From CAUTNH01 sp963543845 (GTDB lineage: Bacteria; Bacillota_I; Bacilli_A; Acholeplasmatales; Acholeplasmataceae), in contig CAUUCL010000006.1 of assembly GCA_963543845.1 (NCBI GenBank), positions 1-51,276 of the forward strand: a stretch of DNA of 51,276 nucleotides, written 5' to 3'. The translations under genes and the position numbers were made by a program. Shown here one piece after another: positions 43,999-51,276 of this stretch (position 1 is its first letter; each line of letters starts with the position of its first letter). Under the pieces are notes generated by a model. The model was not told the origin of the DNA, did no database searches, and saw nothing but the letters and a program-made list of their open reading frames with translations.

Positions 43999-44207
43999 TT
44001 ATTCTTTTTTTCTCTATCTTCTATTTCAACAATTGCTTTTTTAGCATCATTTATAATTTCTTCTAATTTCTTAGAAATTAAAATACCCTCTTTATAAATG
44101 TTTATTGCATCTTCTAATTTAGTATTTTCATCATTTAACTTATTTATTATTTTTTCAAGCTCATTATAAAGAGCTTCGAATGTTTCTACTTTTTCATTTT
44201 TAGTCAT
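43995..44207 (-). CDS. xseB: Exodeoxyribonuclease VII small subunit
   Basis: A 70-residue XseB of normal size, with TFEALYNELEKIINKLNDEN and LEDAINIYKEGI patterns. It assembles with XseA into exonuclease VII, which degrades single-stranded DNA. It overlaps xseA and dxs by 4 bases each. Confidence 0.9.
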   Translation of the reverse strand: MTKNEKVETFEALYNELEKIINKLNDENTKLEDAINIYKEGILISKKLEEIINDAKKAIVEIEDREKKNN

Positions 44208-45556
44208 TTTGTGTTCTCCTTTTTTGATATAACTTTTGATATAATCTCACCATCAGTTAAAAGTGTTTTTATATCATCACCAACTATAACATCATTTACA
44301 GATTTAACATCATTTAACTTATTAAAAACCTTTGCATATCCCATCTCTAAAATAGTTTTAGGATTTTTTAATTCTAGCTTTAATGATAAGTTTTTTAATT
44401 GGTTGACTTTATTTAATAAAAAATTATTTAATCCCATTTTAACTAATTCAACTCTTCTACATACAAAGTCAGCTGAATTTTTAAGATATTGCTTATATGA
44501 TTTTTTAAGATTTTCTACCATGTATAATAATTTAGTTTCGTTATTAGTTATAATTTCTTTATATTTAAAAATTGGTTGAAGTTTTAAAAGTCTTTGATGA
44601 ATTTCTAATCTTGCGTTCATATTTTTAATTATTATAGAATTATAATCCTTTGTTATAATTTTCTTAAACTCAAAAACCTCTTTAAAAATTTGTGATAAAT
44701 CAGGAAAACATCCCTCGGCTGCTGCGGTTGGTGTTTTATATGATTTATCAGATACAAGATCCGATAGTGATATATTTATTTCATGACCAATAGCTGTTAT
44801 AACTGGAAGATTAGATGCAATAATCGCTCTTACGATTTTTTCATCGTCAAATACTTTTAAATCATTTAAATCTCCACCACCACGGCATATAATAATAAAA
44901 TCATCCTCATTATTATAATTAGCAAGTTTTATTTTATCAGGTATTTCTAAAATAGCATTTTCTCCTTGCATTGCTGGGTAGTAGCAATTTATTCTAACAA
45001 GCGGAAATCTTTTATTTATTCCCTCAAGAACATCAGCAATTGCTGCTTTATCTTTGGCAGCAATTATCGCAACGCTTCTTGGAAATTTTACAATCTCTTT
45101 TCTTTTTCTTGTAAAGGCTCCTTCTAATTCTAAGGCTTTTTTAAGTCTTTCTTTTTTTAGGCTATCGCCAGTAATTCCATCTACTTTTGCAATTTCCTTA
45201 ATTGTAAAATTATAAGTTCCGCCCTTAGGATAAGCATTTATACTACCTAAAACAACTATCTCTTTTCCTATTTGAAGATCTTTTTTAATGTCGTATATTT
45301 TTAAAATATCTTTTAAACTTTCAGACCAAATCATACAACTAATTTTAGATTTATCACCATTTTTTAAAGTAAGATATGCATAACTTCTATCAACACCTGC
45401 AAAAATTTTTCTTTGAATATCAATGCTTGAAATCTCACCTTTAATATAGATGTTATTAAAATAATGATTTAATTTAAAGAACTCTCCAATAAAATTATTT
45501 AATTCTTCAACCGTTAAGGGGTTATTGACAGTTCTTCCTTTTTTTTCCTCATCCAT
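44204..45556 (-). CDS. xseA: Exodeoxyribonuclease VII large subunit
   Basis: A 450-residue XseA. An OB-fold domain (about 15-115, FNNIYIKGEISS) precedes the catalytic domain with SVAIIAAKDKAAIADVL, CRGGGDLNDLKVFDDE and AIGHEINISLSDLVSD, then a long coiled coil. It overlaps nusB by 8 bases, with GGTGAT before the ATG. Confidence 0.94.
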   Translation of the reverse strand: MDEEKKGRTVNNPLTVEELNNFIGEFFKLNHYFNNIYIKGEISSIDIQRKIFAGVDRSYAYLTLKNGDKSKISCMIWSESLKDILKIYDIKKDLQIGKEIVVLGSINAYPKGGTYNFTIKEIAKVDGITGDSLKKERLKKALELEGAFTRKRKEIVKFPRSVAIIAAKDKAAIADVLEGINKRFPLVRINCYYPAMQGENAILEIPDKIKLANYNNEDDFIIICRGGGDLNDLKVFDDEKIVRAIIASNLPVITAIGHEINISLSDLVSDKSYKTPTAAAEGCFPDLSQIFKEVFEFKKIITKDYNSIIIKNMNARLEIHQRLLKLQPIFKYKEIITNNETKLLYMVENLKKSYKQYLKNSADFVCRRVELVKMGLNNFLLNKVNQLKNLSLKLELKNPKTILEMGYAKVFNKLNDVKSVNDVIVGDDIKTLLTDGEIISKVISKKENTK

Positions 45557-45941
45557 TTAAATCACCTAAATTATCTTTTATCTGATCAAGGAGTTTATTA
45601 TTAAACTGATACTGCTTACCATCTCCTGTATCTGATAATATCTTAGTAATGATTACTGCTTCATTTATTGCTATATTAGCTGGTATTTTAAGATATTTCA
45701 TCTCATATGTTGCATATCTAATAATTGCAAGATCTACTTTATTTAATCTGTTAATATTATACTCTTTAATAGATTTTTCAATTATCTCATCAAGTTCTAC
45801 TATATGAGATGAAATTTCTTTATAAAGATTATAACAATCCATATCATCTGATGGAACAAATTCTTCTAGTACTTCTGAAAACATACTAGAAAATAAATAT
45901 TTTATAACCTTAATCCTTTTTAAAGTTCTCTCATCAATCAT
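45549..45941 (-). CDS. nusB: Transcription antitermination factor NusB
   Basis: A 130-residue all-helical protein of normal NusB size. The C-terminal NKVDLAIIRYATYEMKYLKIP-type helix and INEAVIITKILSD are diagnostic. With NusE it binds boxA in rRNA operons. The ATG overlaps the potD stop (ATGA), so it is translated with the polyamine-transport genes. Confidence 0.92.
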   Translation of the reverse strand: MIDERTLKRIKVIKYLFSSMFSEVLEEFVPSDDMDCYNLYKEISSHIVELDEIIEKSIKEYNINRLNKVDLAIIRYATYEMKYLKIPANIAINEAVIITKILSDTGDGKQYQFNNKLLDQIKDNLGDLNG

Positions 45942-47101
45942 TTATCCCACCAACCCTTCAGACTATACGATGATTTAAAATAAATCCAATTCTCATCAAC
46001 ATCTTTTCTTACATCTTTATTAAATAAAAATATTTCATTTTTATCTTGCTCAACAACATTTAAAGTATTATATACTTGCTCTAATAACTCTTTTTCTTTT
46101 TTATCTTTAGCCTCAGAAATCTCCTCTAATAGTTCTTCTTTTTGCTTTTCATAAACATCATTTAAAGGCGAGCAAAATCCAAGCTCATCAGAGTTTAATT
46201 TATTCATCTTACTATCTAGCATAAAATTTATAAACTCATATGCTAAATCTAAGTTAGCACCATTAGGGATTGATATTCCATCAATCCAAATATTAGAACC
46301 TTGCCTTTTAGGAATATAGTATTTAAGATTAGGAGCATTTTTTCCATCAATTACTCTTCTTATAATCTCTCCAGCCTCACCTGATATTACATAAACAAGG
46401 TCAACATCTCCTCTTGGAACATCATCAAATATTGCATCTGTTATAAATTTAGTATTTTTCCTTGGAATATTATTAAGCCAATCTCTTGCTTTTAAAATAT
46501 CTTCTTTGCTAGCACTTGCAATATCAATTCCTAATGCTTTTAAAGCAATCGCAGTTGTTTCAACTGGTGAGTCGTAAATTGCTCTTTTAAAGTTTTTATT
46601 ATTTCTTATAATATCCCATTCATACTTTTCAACATCTTCTCTGCTTACTTTATCTGAGTTATAAAGTATTCCCATCGAGCCCCAACCATAAGGAACTAGG
46701 TAGTCTAAAATGTTGTAGCCGATTGTTTTATCAAGCTTTTTAATTACTTCCTCTAAAATTGGTGAAAAAAGATTTTCCTTTTTATATTTAATCTTATCCC
46801 AATTTAATTTATTTATTAAATTTTTACCATTTATCTTTTCATCTTTTAAATTATTTATAGAAAACTCAGAGCCAATATAAATATCGTATTTATTGTTAGC
46901 TCTAATTGATGTTTCAGCTATTTGCGATTGATCATAGTTTATCTCTTTAATTGTAATTTTAGTTTTTTTGTAAAACTCATCTTTTACCTCAGTTGATAAG
47001 TATTCCCCAAAATTATATACAACTAAAGTTTTAGCTCTATTGCAGGCAGATAGCAAAACCGCTGAAAAGATTAAAAATAATATTATATAAATTTTTTTCA
47101 T
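45938..47101 (-). CDS. potD: PotD-type polyamine-binding lipoprotein 1
   Basis: A 387-residue substrate-binding lipoprotein: lipobox LLSAC with C20. It opens with LVVYNFGEYLS, then DIYIGSEFSINNL, LVPYGWGSMGILYNSD and the C-terminal AYEFINFML. This matches spermidine/putrescine-binding proteins. GAAGGT lies before the ATG. It follows a second, more diverged PotD by 2 bases. Confidence 0.88.
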   Translation of the reverse strand: MKKIYIILFLIFSAVLLSACNRAKTLVVYNFGEYLSTEVKDEFYKKTKITIKEINYDQSQIAETSIRANNKYDIYIGSEFSINNLKDEKINGKNLINKLNWDKIKYKKENLFSPILEEVIKKLDKTIGYNILDYLVPYGWGSMGILYNSDKVSREDVEKYEWDIIRNNKNFKRAIYDSPVETTAIALKALGIDIASASKEDILKARDWLNNIPRKNTKFITDAIFDDVPRGDVDLVYVISGEAGEIIRRVIDGKNAPNLKYYIPKRQGSNIWIDGISIPNGANLDLAYEFINFMLDSKMNKLNSDELGFCSPLNDVYEKQKEELLEEISEAKDKKEKELLEQVYNTLNVVEQDKNEIFLFNKDVRKDVDENWIYFKSSYSLKGWWDK

Positions 47102-47103
47102 TT

Positions 47104-48249
47104 CTACCTTCTAAAATTTAAATTATTCTCAATTGATTTTTTAAATATCTCATCAACAAACTCGTTGTTAAATGAGAAAAAATTATCCACTTTACCATTT
47201 GTTAAACCTTCACTGTGAATGTTTGATATTTCTTTAAATAAAAACTTATTTAAATCATTATACAAAGGATTAGCAAGGTATTTCTCGGCCTTTTCAGCAT
47301 GTTTTCTAAACTCATTTAAAAATACCGAAAAATAATTATATTTACTATTAAGCAATTCCTGACTTTCATTTTTCCTTGCATAATTTATAAAATCATATGC
47401 CATATCTTTTTTATCGCTATTTTTTAAAACTCCAAAACTTCTAAAATTTATCAGTGAGCCTGTTTTAGTTGGAACATTATATTTAAACTTAGTATCATCA
47501 AATGTGTTAATTTTATTTTTAATAATATTAAGAGCAATTGATGAGAAAGTCATTATAATATCACTTTTTTCATATTCACTTATGTTAGTAAATTTGGTAT
47601 GCCTGTTAAATAATTTCTTAGGAAAGTTATACCATTTAATATAATCAGATATTGAAGCATTTAAAGGAAGTCCTTCACTGCCTATTCTATTTTCTGATAG
47701 TAAGTAAATTGAAAAATCAATTATCTCATTAAGTAAAAGTGAGACTGTAAATGGATCTATTTTTTCTTTCATTACTTTAAATTTAAGTCCTTCTATTTCA
47801 TTTTTAGCTATTTTAGTGCTGTTGTATAAAATTCCAAATGTCTCAAAATAGTAAGGCGCTGCATATTCTAACACATCATAGTTTAATGTCTCATTTTGCT
47901 TTTTAATCCAATTTGCTAAAAGAGGAATAAAGTTATCATCTTTTTTATTATTTAATTTTTTATAGTTGATATTTAAAAGCATATCCAAACTTTTAAAATA
48001 ATTTATAAGCGTATTAGGCATACATATAAGATCTGCTTTTTTGCTTTTAAAAATATTTATAAAATCAGATGGCTTATCAAATGTTTTACAAATAACATCA
48101 ACATTTTTTTCTTTTGAATAATTTCTTGCTAAATCATTAGCAACTTCTTCTTGAAAGGAGTAAATATAAAATTTTTCTCTTTCCCTGCAAGATGAAAAAA
48201 ACACTAAAGAAAGAAAAATTAAATTTAGGAAAAATAATTTTTTAAGCAT
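47104..48249 (-). CDS. PotD-like binding lipoprotein 2 (diverged)
   Basis: A 381-residue lipoprotein with lipobox FFSSC and C21. It keeps the PotD outline (FYIYSFQEEVANDLA, LEYAAPYYFETFGILYNS, AYDFINYA) but has lost the NWGEYI/WGS features around the ligand pocket, so its substrate may differ or it may be an accessory subunit. It is a duplicate of the neighbouring potD by shared layout, much diverged. Confidence 0.75.
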   Translation of the reverse strand: MLKKLFFLNLIFLSLVFFSSCREREKFYIYSFQEEVANDLARNYSKEKNVDVICKTFDKPSDFINIFKSKKADLICMPNTLINYFKSLDMLLNINYKKLNNKKDDNFIPLLANWIKKQNETLNYDVLEYAAPYYFETFGILYNSTKIAKNEIEGLKFKVMKEKIDPFTVSLLLNEIIDFSIYLLSENRIGSEGLPLNASISDYIKWYNFPKKLFNRHTKFTNISEYEKSDIIMTFSSIALNIIKNKINTFDDTKFKYNVPTKTGSLINFRSFGVLKNSDKKDMAYDFINYARKNESQELLNSKYNYFSVFLNEFRKHAEKAEKYLANPLYNDLNKFLFKEISNIHSEGLTNGKVDNFFSFNNEFVDEIFKKSIENNLNFRR

Positions 48250-49057
48250 TTATATTCCCTCTTTTCTTTTCTTTTTTTATTTTTCTTGGCCACATAACAA
48301 AATCAAATATAATCTTACCTATTACAATAAGCATAATTATTGCAGAAAAGGCGTTGATTGTTGGTTTTACATCTCTTTTTAAAGTATATAAATAAATTGA
48401 GATATTTTGAATTCCTGAATCACCTGCAACAAAATATGAAATAACAAAATCATCAAACGACATCGCAAAGGCAATTGCCATTGCTGAGATTATTGTTCCT
48501 TTAATTTGAGGAAGAATTACTTTAAAAATAATTTTAATAGGAGTTGCTCCAAGGTCAGCTGCTGCATCTTTTAAGTCCCTATCAAGTTGTAAAAGTTTAG
48601 GATAAATTGTAACAATTACATAAGGGGTTGAAAAGGTAATATGAGCCAGCACAATCGCAACATACCCTGGTGGGATATATAATGTTCCAAATACTACAAA
48701 AAGTGAGATTGCGGTTATAATCTCGGGGCTAATCATTGGAACGTTGTTTATTCCAAGAATTAGTTTTCTTTTTTTCTTTGATATCTCATTTAAAGAAATT
48801 GCTCCAAAAGTTCCAATGATAACTGAGAAAAATGTTGAAATTAGGGCAATTGTTATTGTATTTATCATTGCCTTTAAAAATGCTTTATCTTTAAATATTT
48901 CAGCATACCATTTAACCGATACTCCTGTAAATCTTGTAACCGATCTATCTTTATTAAAAGAGAAAAATATCATTGAGAAAATCGGAAGATAAACAAGGAG
49001 CAATATTAAAATTATGTAAATAAGACTAATAATTTTGTGCTTTTTCTTTATTTCCAT
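48242..49057 (-). CDS. potC: Polyamine ABC transporter permease PotC
   Basis: A 271-residue permease with six predicted transmembrane helices. The cytoplasmic EAA loop reads DAAADLGATPIKIIFKVILP. AAAAGGAGA is placed well before the ATG, which lies inside the end of potB (32-base overlap). Confidence 0.9.
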   Translation of the reverse strand: MEIKKKHKIISLIYIILILLLVYLPIFSMIFFSFNKDRSVTRFTGVSVKWYAEIFKDKAFLKAMINTITIALISTFFSVIIGTFGAISLNEISKKKRKLILGINNVPMISPEIITAISLFVVFGTLYIPPGYVAIVLAHITFSTPYVIVTIYPKLLQLDRDLKDAAADLGATPIKIIFKVILPQIKGTIISAMAIAFAMSFDDFVISYFVAGDSGIQNISIYLYTLKRDVKPTINAFSAIIMLIVIGKIIFDFVMWPRKIKKEKKRGNINA

Positions 49058-49880
49058 TACTTTGTCTCCTTTTTAATCTATCAACATTTATAAGAGCAAT
49101 TGACGCAATCATAAAAATTGAAAGAACGATTGTAATTGCTGATGATATTCCAATATTTCCGCTCATCTTTGCAAACGCTTCAATAACATTACCAATTAAA
49201 TATCTTCCATTTCCTAAATACTGCGGAACTATTAAAGATGTTGCAGCAGGTAAAAATACCATTAGTATTCCTGAATATATTCCATTTCTTGAAAGCGGAA
49301 GAATAATTTTTATAAATACTTTAAAACTATTAGCTCCAAGGTCAGCCCCTGCCTCGTATAAACTTTTATCTATTTTAGAAATTACCGAATAAATCGGAAC
49401 TACCATAAAAGGTAAGAATATATAAACCATACCAAGCACAACCGCAAGCCTTGTTCCAAGCAAAAACGGCATTCCTAAGTTTATAATTTGCTTTAAAGCA
49501 AGTGTTCTAATTAGCATATTTATCCAAATTGGAGCGGTTATTAAAAGCAAAAAAAGCGATTGCAATCTACTTTTTTGTAAAGATATAAAATATGCTAGTG
49601 GATATCCTATTAAAATAGTTATCGCTGTTGTAATAAGAGCAAAATAAACTGATTGCCCCATTATTCCCATAAATGAAGCAGTTTTAAAAAAGCGGTAGTA
49701 GTTATTAAAGGTAAGCTCCATATTAAAAATACTTGCATCTGGATCTTTTTTAAACGAGTATAAAATAATCATTAAAAAAGGTAGCGCAATAAATAAAATA
49801 GTTACTACAAAAAATGGAATTCCTAATAATTTAGCAACATTTACTTTTTTAAATTTTTCCCTAAAACCCATCTTTACCAT
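49026..49880 (-). CDS. potB: Polyamine ABC transporter permease PotB
   Basis: A 284-residue permease with six transmembrane helices and the EAA loop YEAGADLGANSFKVFIKII. LITAPIWINMLIRTLAL is typical of PotB. The ATG at 49880 lacks a clear ribosome site and overlaps potA; ATG 49871 is an alternative start. Confidence 0.9.
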   Translation of the reverse strand: MVKMGFREKFKKVNVAKLLGIPFFVVTILFIALPFLMIILYSFKKDPDASIFNMELTFNNYYRFFKTASFMGIMGQSVYFALITTAITILIGYPLAYFISLQKSRLQSLFLLLITAPIWINMLIRTLALKQIINLGMPFLLGTRLAVVLGMVYIFLPFMVVPIYSVISKIDKSLYEAGADLGANSFKVFIKIILPLSRNGIYSGILMVFLPAATSLIVPQYLGNGRYLIGNVIEAFAKMSGNIGISSAITIVLSIFMIASIALINVDRLKRRQSNGNKEKAQNY

Positions 49881-51181
49881 GTTGATTTTTCCATAACATG
49901 AATATCTTCTTTAGGGTCAAATAAAATTGCAACCTCTTCATCAAAATCGTGAAAATCAGTTGTATGAACTGTATATGTTCTATCTTTTGTTAAAACATCT
50001 ATTTCATAGTGAACCCCTTTAAAAGCAACCGATGTAACAATTCCATCTAAAAGACCTTTACCTTTTTTCACAATTTCTAAATCCTCTGGTCTTAATACAA
50101 TCTCTACCTCTTCATTTTTATTAAAACCATTATAATCACACTCATAATCTACGCCATCAAAAGATACTAAAAAATCATCTTTCATAACTCCTGGAACAAT
50201 ATTTGACTCACCAATAAATGATGCAACAAAACGATTAGCTGGGTCATTATAAATATCTTCTGGTGTTCCTATTTGCTGAATTTCACCATCATTCATCACA
50301 ACAATTTTATCACTCATAGTAAGAGCTTCTTCTTGGTCATGGGTTACAAAAATAAAAGAAATTCCAGCTTTTTCTTGAAGTTCTTTTAATTCATATTGCA
50401 TCTCTTGACGCATCTTTAAATCAAGCGCTGCAAGTGGTTCATCTAAAAGCAAAACCTTAGGCTCATTTATAAGAGCTCTTGCGATTGCAACTCTTTGCTG
50501 CTGACCACCTGAAAGGCTTTCAATACTTCTTTCTTCAAATCCTTGAAGGCCTACAAGTTTTAAATAGTTTTTAACTTTCTCAGTTAAAATTTCCTCTTTT
50601 ACTTTTTTAGTAATAAAGGTCTTTTTTATTTTTTTAATTTCTTTTTTAATTACTTCTTTATCACTTGATAATTTAAGTTCTTCTTTTAATTTTTTTATTT
50701 CTTGCTTTTTTAAATAGTTAGGATCTTTAATAAGTTTTTGTCCTATTTCAAAATCTTTTTCAAGCAGACTCTTCTCATCATCATTCTTAGCCAAAGCTAG
50801 CTTTTTTTGATGAGATTCTAAAAGTTTATCTAACTCTATTTTTTGCTGTTCTTTTTTCGATTTTATTCTAAGACCAAATGCCACATTTTCAAAAACATCT
50901 AAGTGAGGAAATAGTACATATCTTTGAAATACTGTATTAGTCATTCTTTGATGGGCAGGAATATCTAAAACCGACTTTCCATCAAAAAATACATCTCCTT
51001 TACTAGGAGTTGTAAATCCACCTATTATTCTTAATGTAGTTGTCTTACCACAACCAGATGGACCTAGTAATGTCACAAATTCATTAGGCATTATTTCAAG
51101 ATTTATCCCCTTTAATATTATCTCGCCGTTTATTTCTTTTGTAACACTTTTTAATTCTATAAGAGGTTTTTGCATTTCCAT
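49874..51181 (-). CDS. potA: Polyamine ABC transporter ATPase PotA with a coiled-coil insertion
   Basis: A 435-residue ATPase. Walker A GPSGCGKT (40-47), Q-loop Q86, signature LSGGQ (223-227), Walker B VLLLDE ending at 248 and the C-terminal TOBE domain are intact. Between Q-loop and signature, about residues 107-200, lies a Lys/Glu-rich insertion predicted as a coiled coil; ordinary PotA (about 370) lacks it, while some Mollicutes PotA have comparable inserts. GGTGAT precedes ATG 51181. Confidence 0.92.
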   Translation of the reverse strand: MEMQKPLIELKSVTKEINGEIILKGINLEIMPNEFVTLLGPSGCGKTTTLRIIGGFTTPSKGDVFFDGKSVLDIPAHQRMTNTVFQRYVLFPHLDVFENVAFGLRIKSKKEQQKIELDKLLESHQKKLALAKNDDEKSLLEKDFEIGQKLIKDPNYLKKQEIKKLKEELKLSSDKEVIKKEIKKIKKTFITKKVKEEILTEKVKNYLKLVGLQGFEERSIESLSGGQQQRVAIARALINEPKVLLLDEPLAALDLKMRQEMQYELKELQEKAGISFIFVTHDQEEALTMSDKIVVMNDGEIQQIGTPEDIYNDPANRFVASFIGESNIVPGVMKDDFLVSFDGVDYECDYNGFNKNEEVEIVLRPEDLEIVKKGKGLLDGIVTSVAFKGVHYEIDVLTKDRTYTVHTTDFHDFDEEVAILFDPKEDIHVMEKSTW

Positions 51182-51276
51182 ATTATCACCACATTGTTTT
51201 TATTATTATATTTTTTTATTAAATCGTATACTAAAACTGCATCAGGCGAAAGCAATTTTACCTGCTCATTTACCTG
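51157..51276 (-). CDS. Possible 3' end of a gene upstream of potA (partial)
   Basis: The minus strand stays open from the window edge for 39 codons, reading VKLLSPDAVLVYDLIKKYNN and ending at TAG 25 bases inside potA. The other two frames close quickly. I do not recognise it; chance openness in A+T-rich DNA is possible. Confidence 0.3.
   Translation of the reverse strand, partial: QVNEQVKLLSPDAVLVYDLIKKYNNKNNVVIIWKCKNLL

Noticed and set aside
44211..44579. 122-codon plus-strand frame opposite xseA
   Set aside because: It is antisense to a clear xseA and lacks a ribosome site or homology.
1..51276. Alternative genetic code suggested by the Mollicutes-like composition
   Set aside because: TGA ends several clear genes, including yqeK and the InlB lipoprotein, and tryptophans are TGG.

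Overview
The window is a gene-dense, very A+T-rich (by eye under 30% G+C) bacterial chromosome segment using the standard code: TGA ends genes and tryptophan is TGG. Lipoprotein signals, the yqeG-yqeK-rsfS, efp, cmk-S1-der-gpsA-hup, hrcA-grpE-dnaK-dnaJ and nusB-xseAB-dxs neighbourhoods, GGAGG/GGTGAT ribosome binding sites, a CIRCE operator and an insertion-bearing PotA all point to a low-G+C member of the Bacillota, probably an uncultured host-associated lineage of Bacilli or Clostridia with a reduced genome. No rRNA, tRNA, CRISPR array or intact transposase was seen.

Layout. 0.3-3.2 kb (+): a BadF-type sugar kinase, greA, yqeG, yqeK, rsfS. 3.2-5.3 kb (+): a small InlB-repeat lipoprotein, then a coupled agmatinase and an unusual tandem-fused SpeD homologue. 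5.4-7.0 kb (-): a leucine-rich-repeat lipoprotein whose promoter spacer contains a G10 tract, and a short ssb. 7.2-14.2 kb (-): efp, a pseudouridine synthase, cmk, an S1 protein, der, gpsA, hup and an ankyrin protein. 14.3-18.5 kb: a HAD phosphatase locus partly duplicated in tandem; its second copy is invaded by a more G+C-rich island with an AbaSI-like modification-dependent nuclease, a CD1845-type membrane protein, a KilA-N protein, a DNA methyltransferase remnant and two copies of a conserved leader element. 18.5-23.7 kb (+): a coupled operon of a DUF1538 membrane protein, a double PII-like protein and a 1018-residue coiled-coil protein. 23.7-32.0 kb (-): a 2355-residue membrane-anchored surface protein preceded by a membrane J-domain protein. 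32.1-33.4 kb (+): a CPBP protease. 33.4-38.7 kb (-): dnaJ, dnaK, an oversized grpE and hrcA behind CIRCE. 38.8-42.1 kb (-): dinB, a DEAD-box helicase and endonuclease IV. 42.3-51.2 kb (-): a long overlapping run from potABC and two potD genes through nusB, xseA, xseB to dxs.

How it fits together. Polyamines are a recurring theme: a predicted agmatinase coupled to a pyruvoyl-decarboxylase homologue at 3.6-5.3 kb and a complete uptake system at 45.9-51.2 kb. Cell-surface diversification is another: two lipoproteins, the giant protein and the candidate slipped-strand promoter switch. The clearest oddities are the fused SpeD with one dead and one intact catalytic half, the G10 promoter spacer, the island in a duplicated locus with its paired leaders, and the DUF1538-PII-coiled-coil operon.
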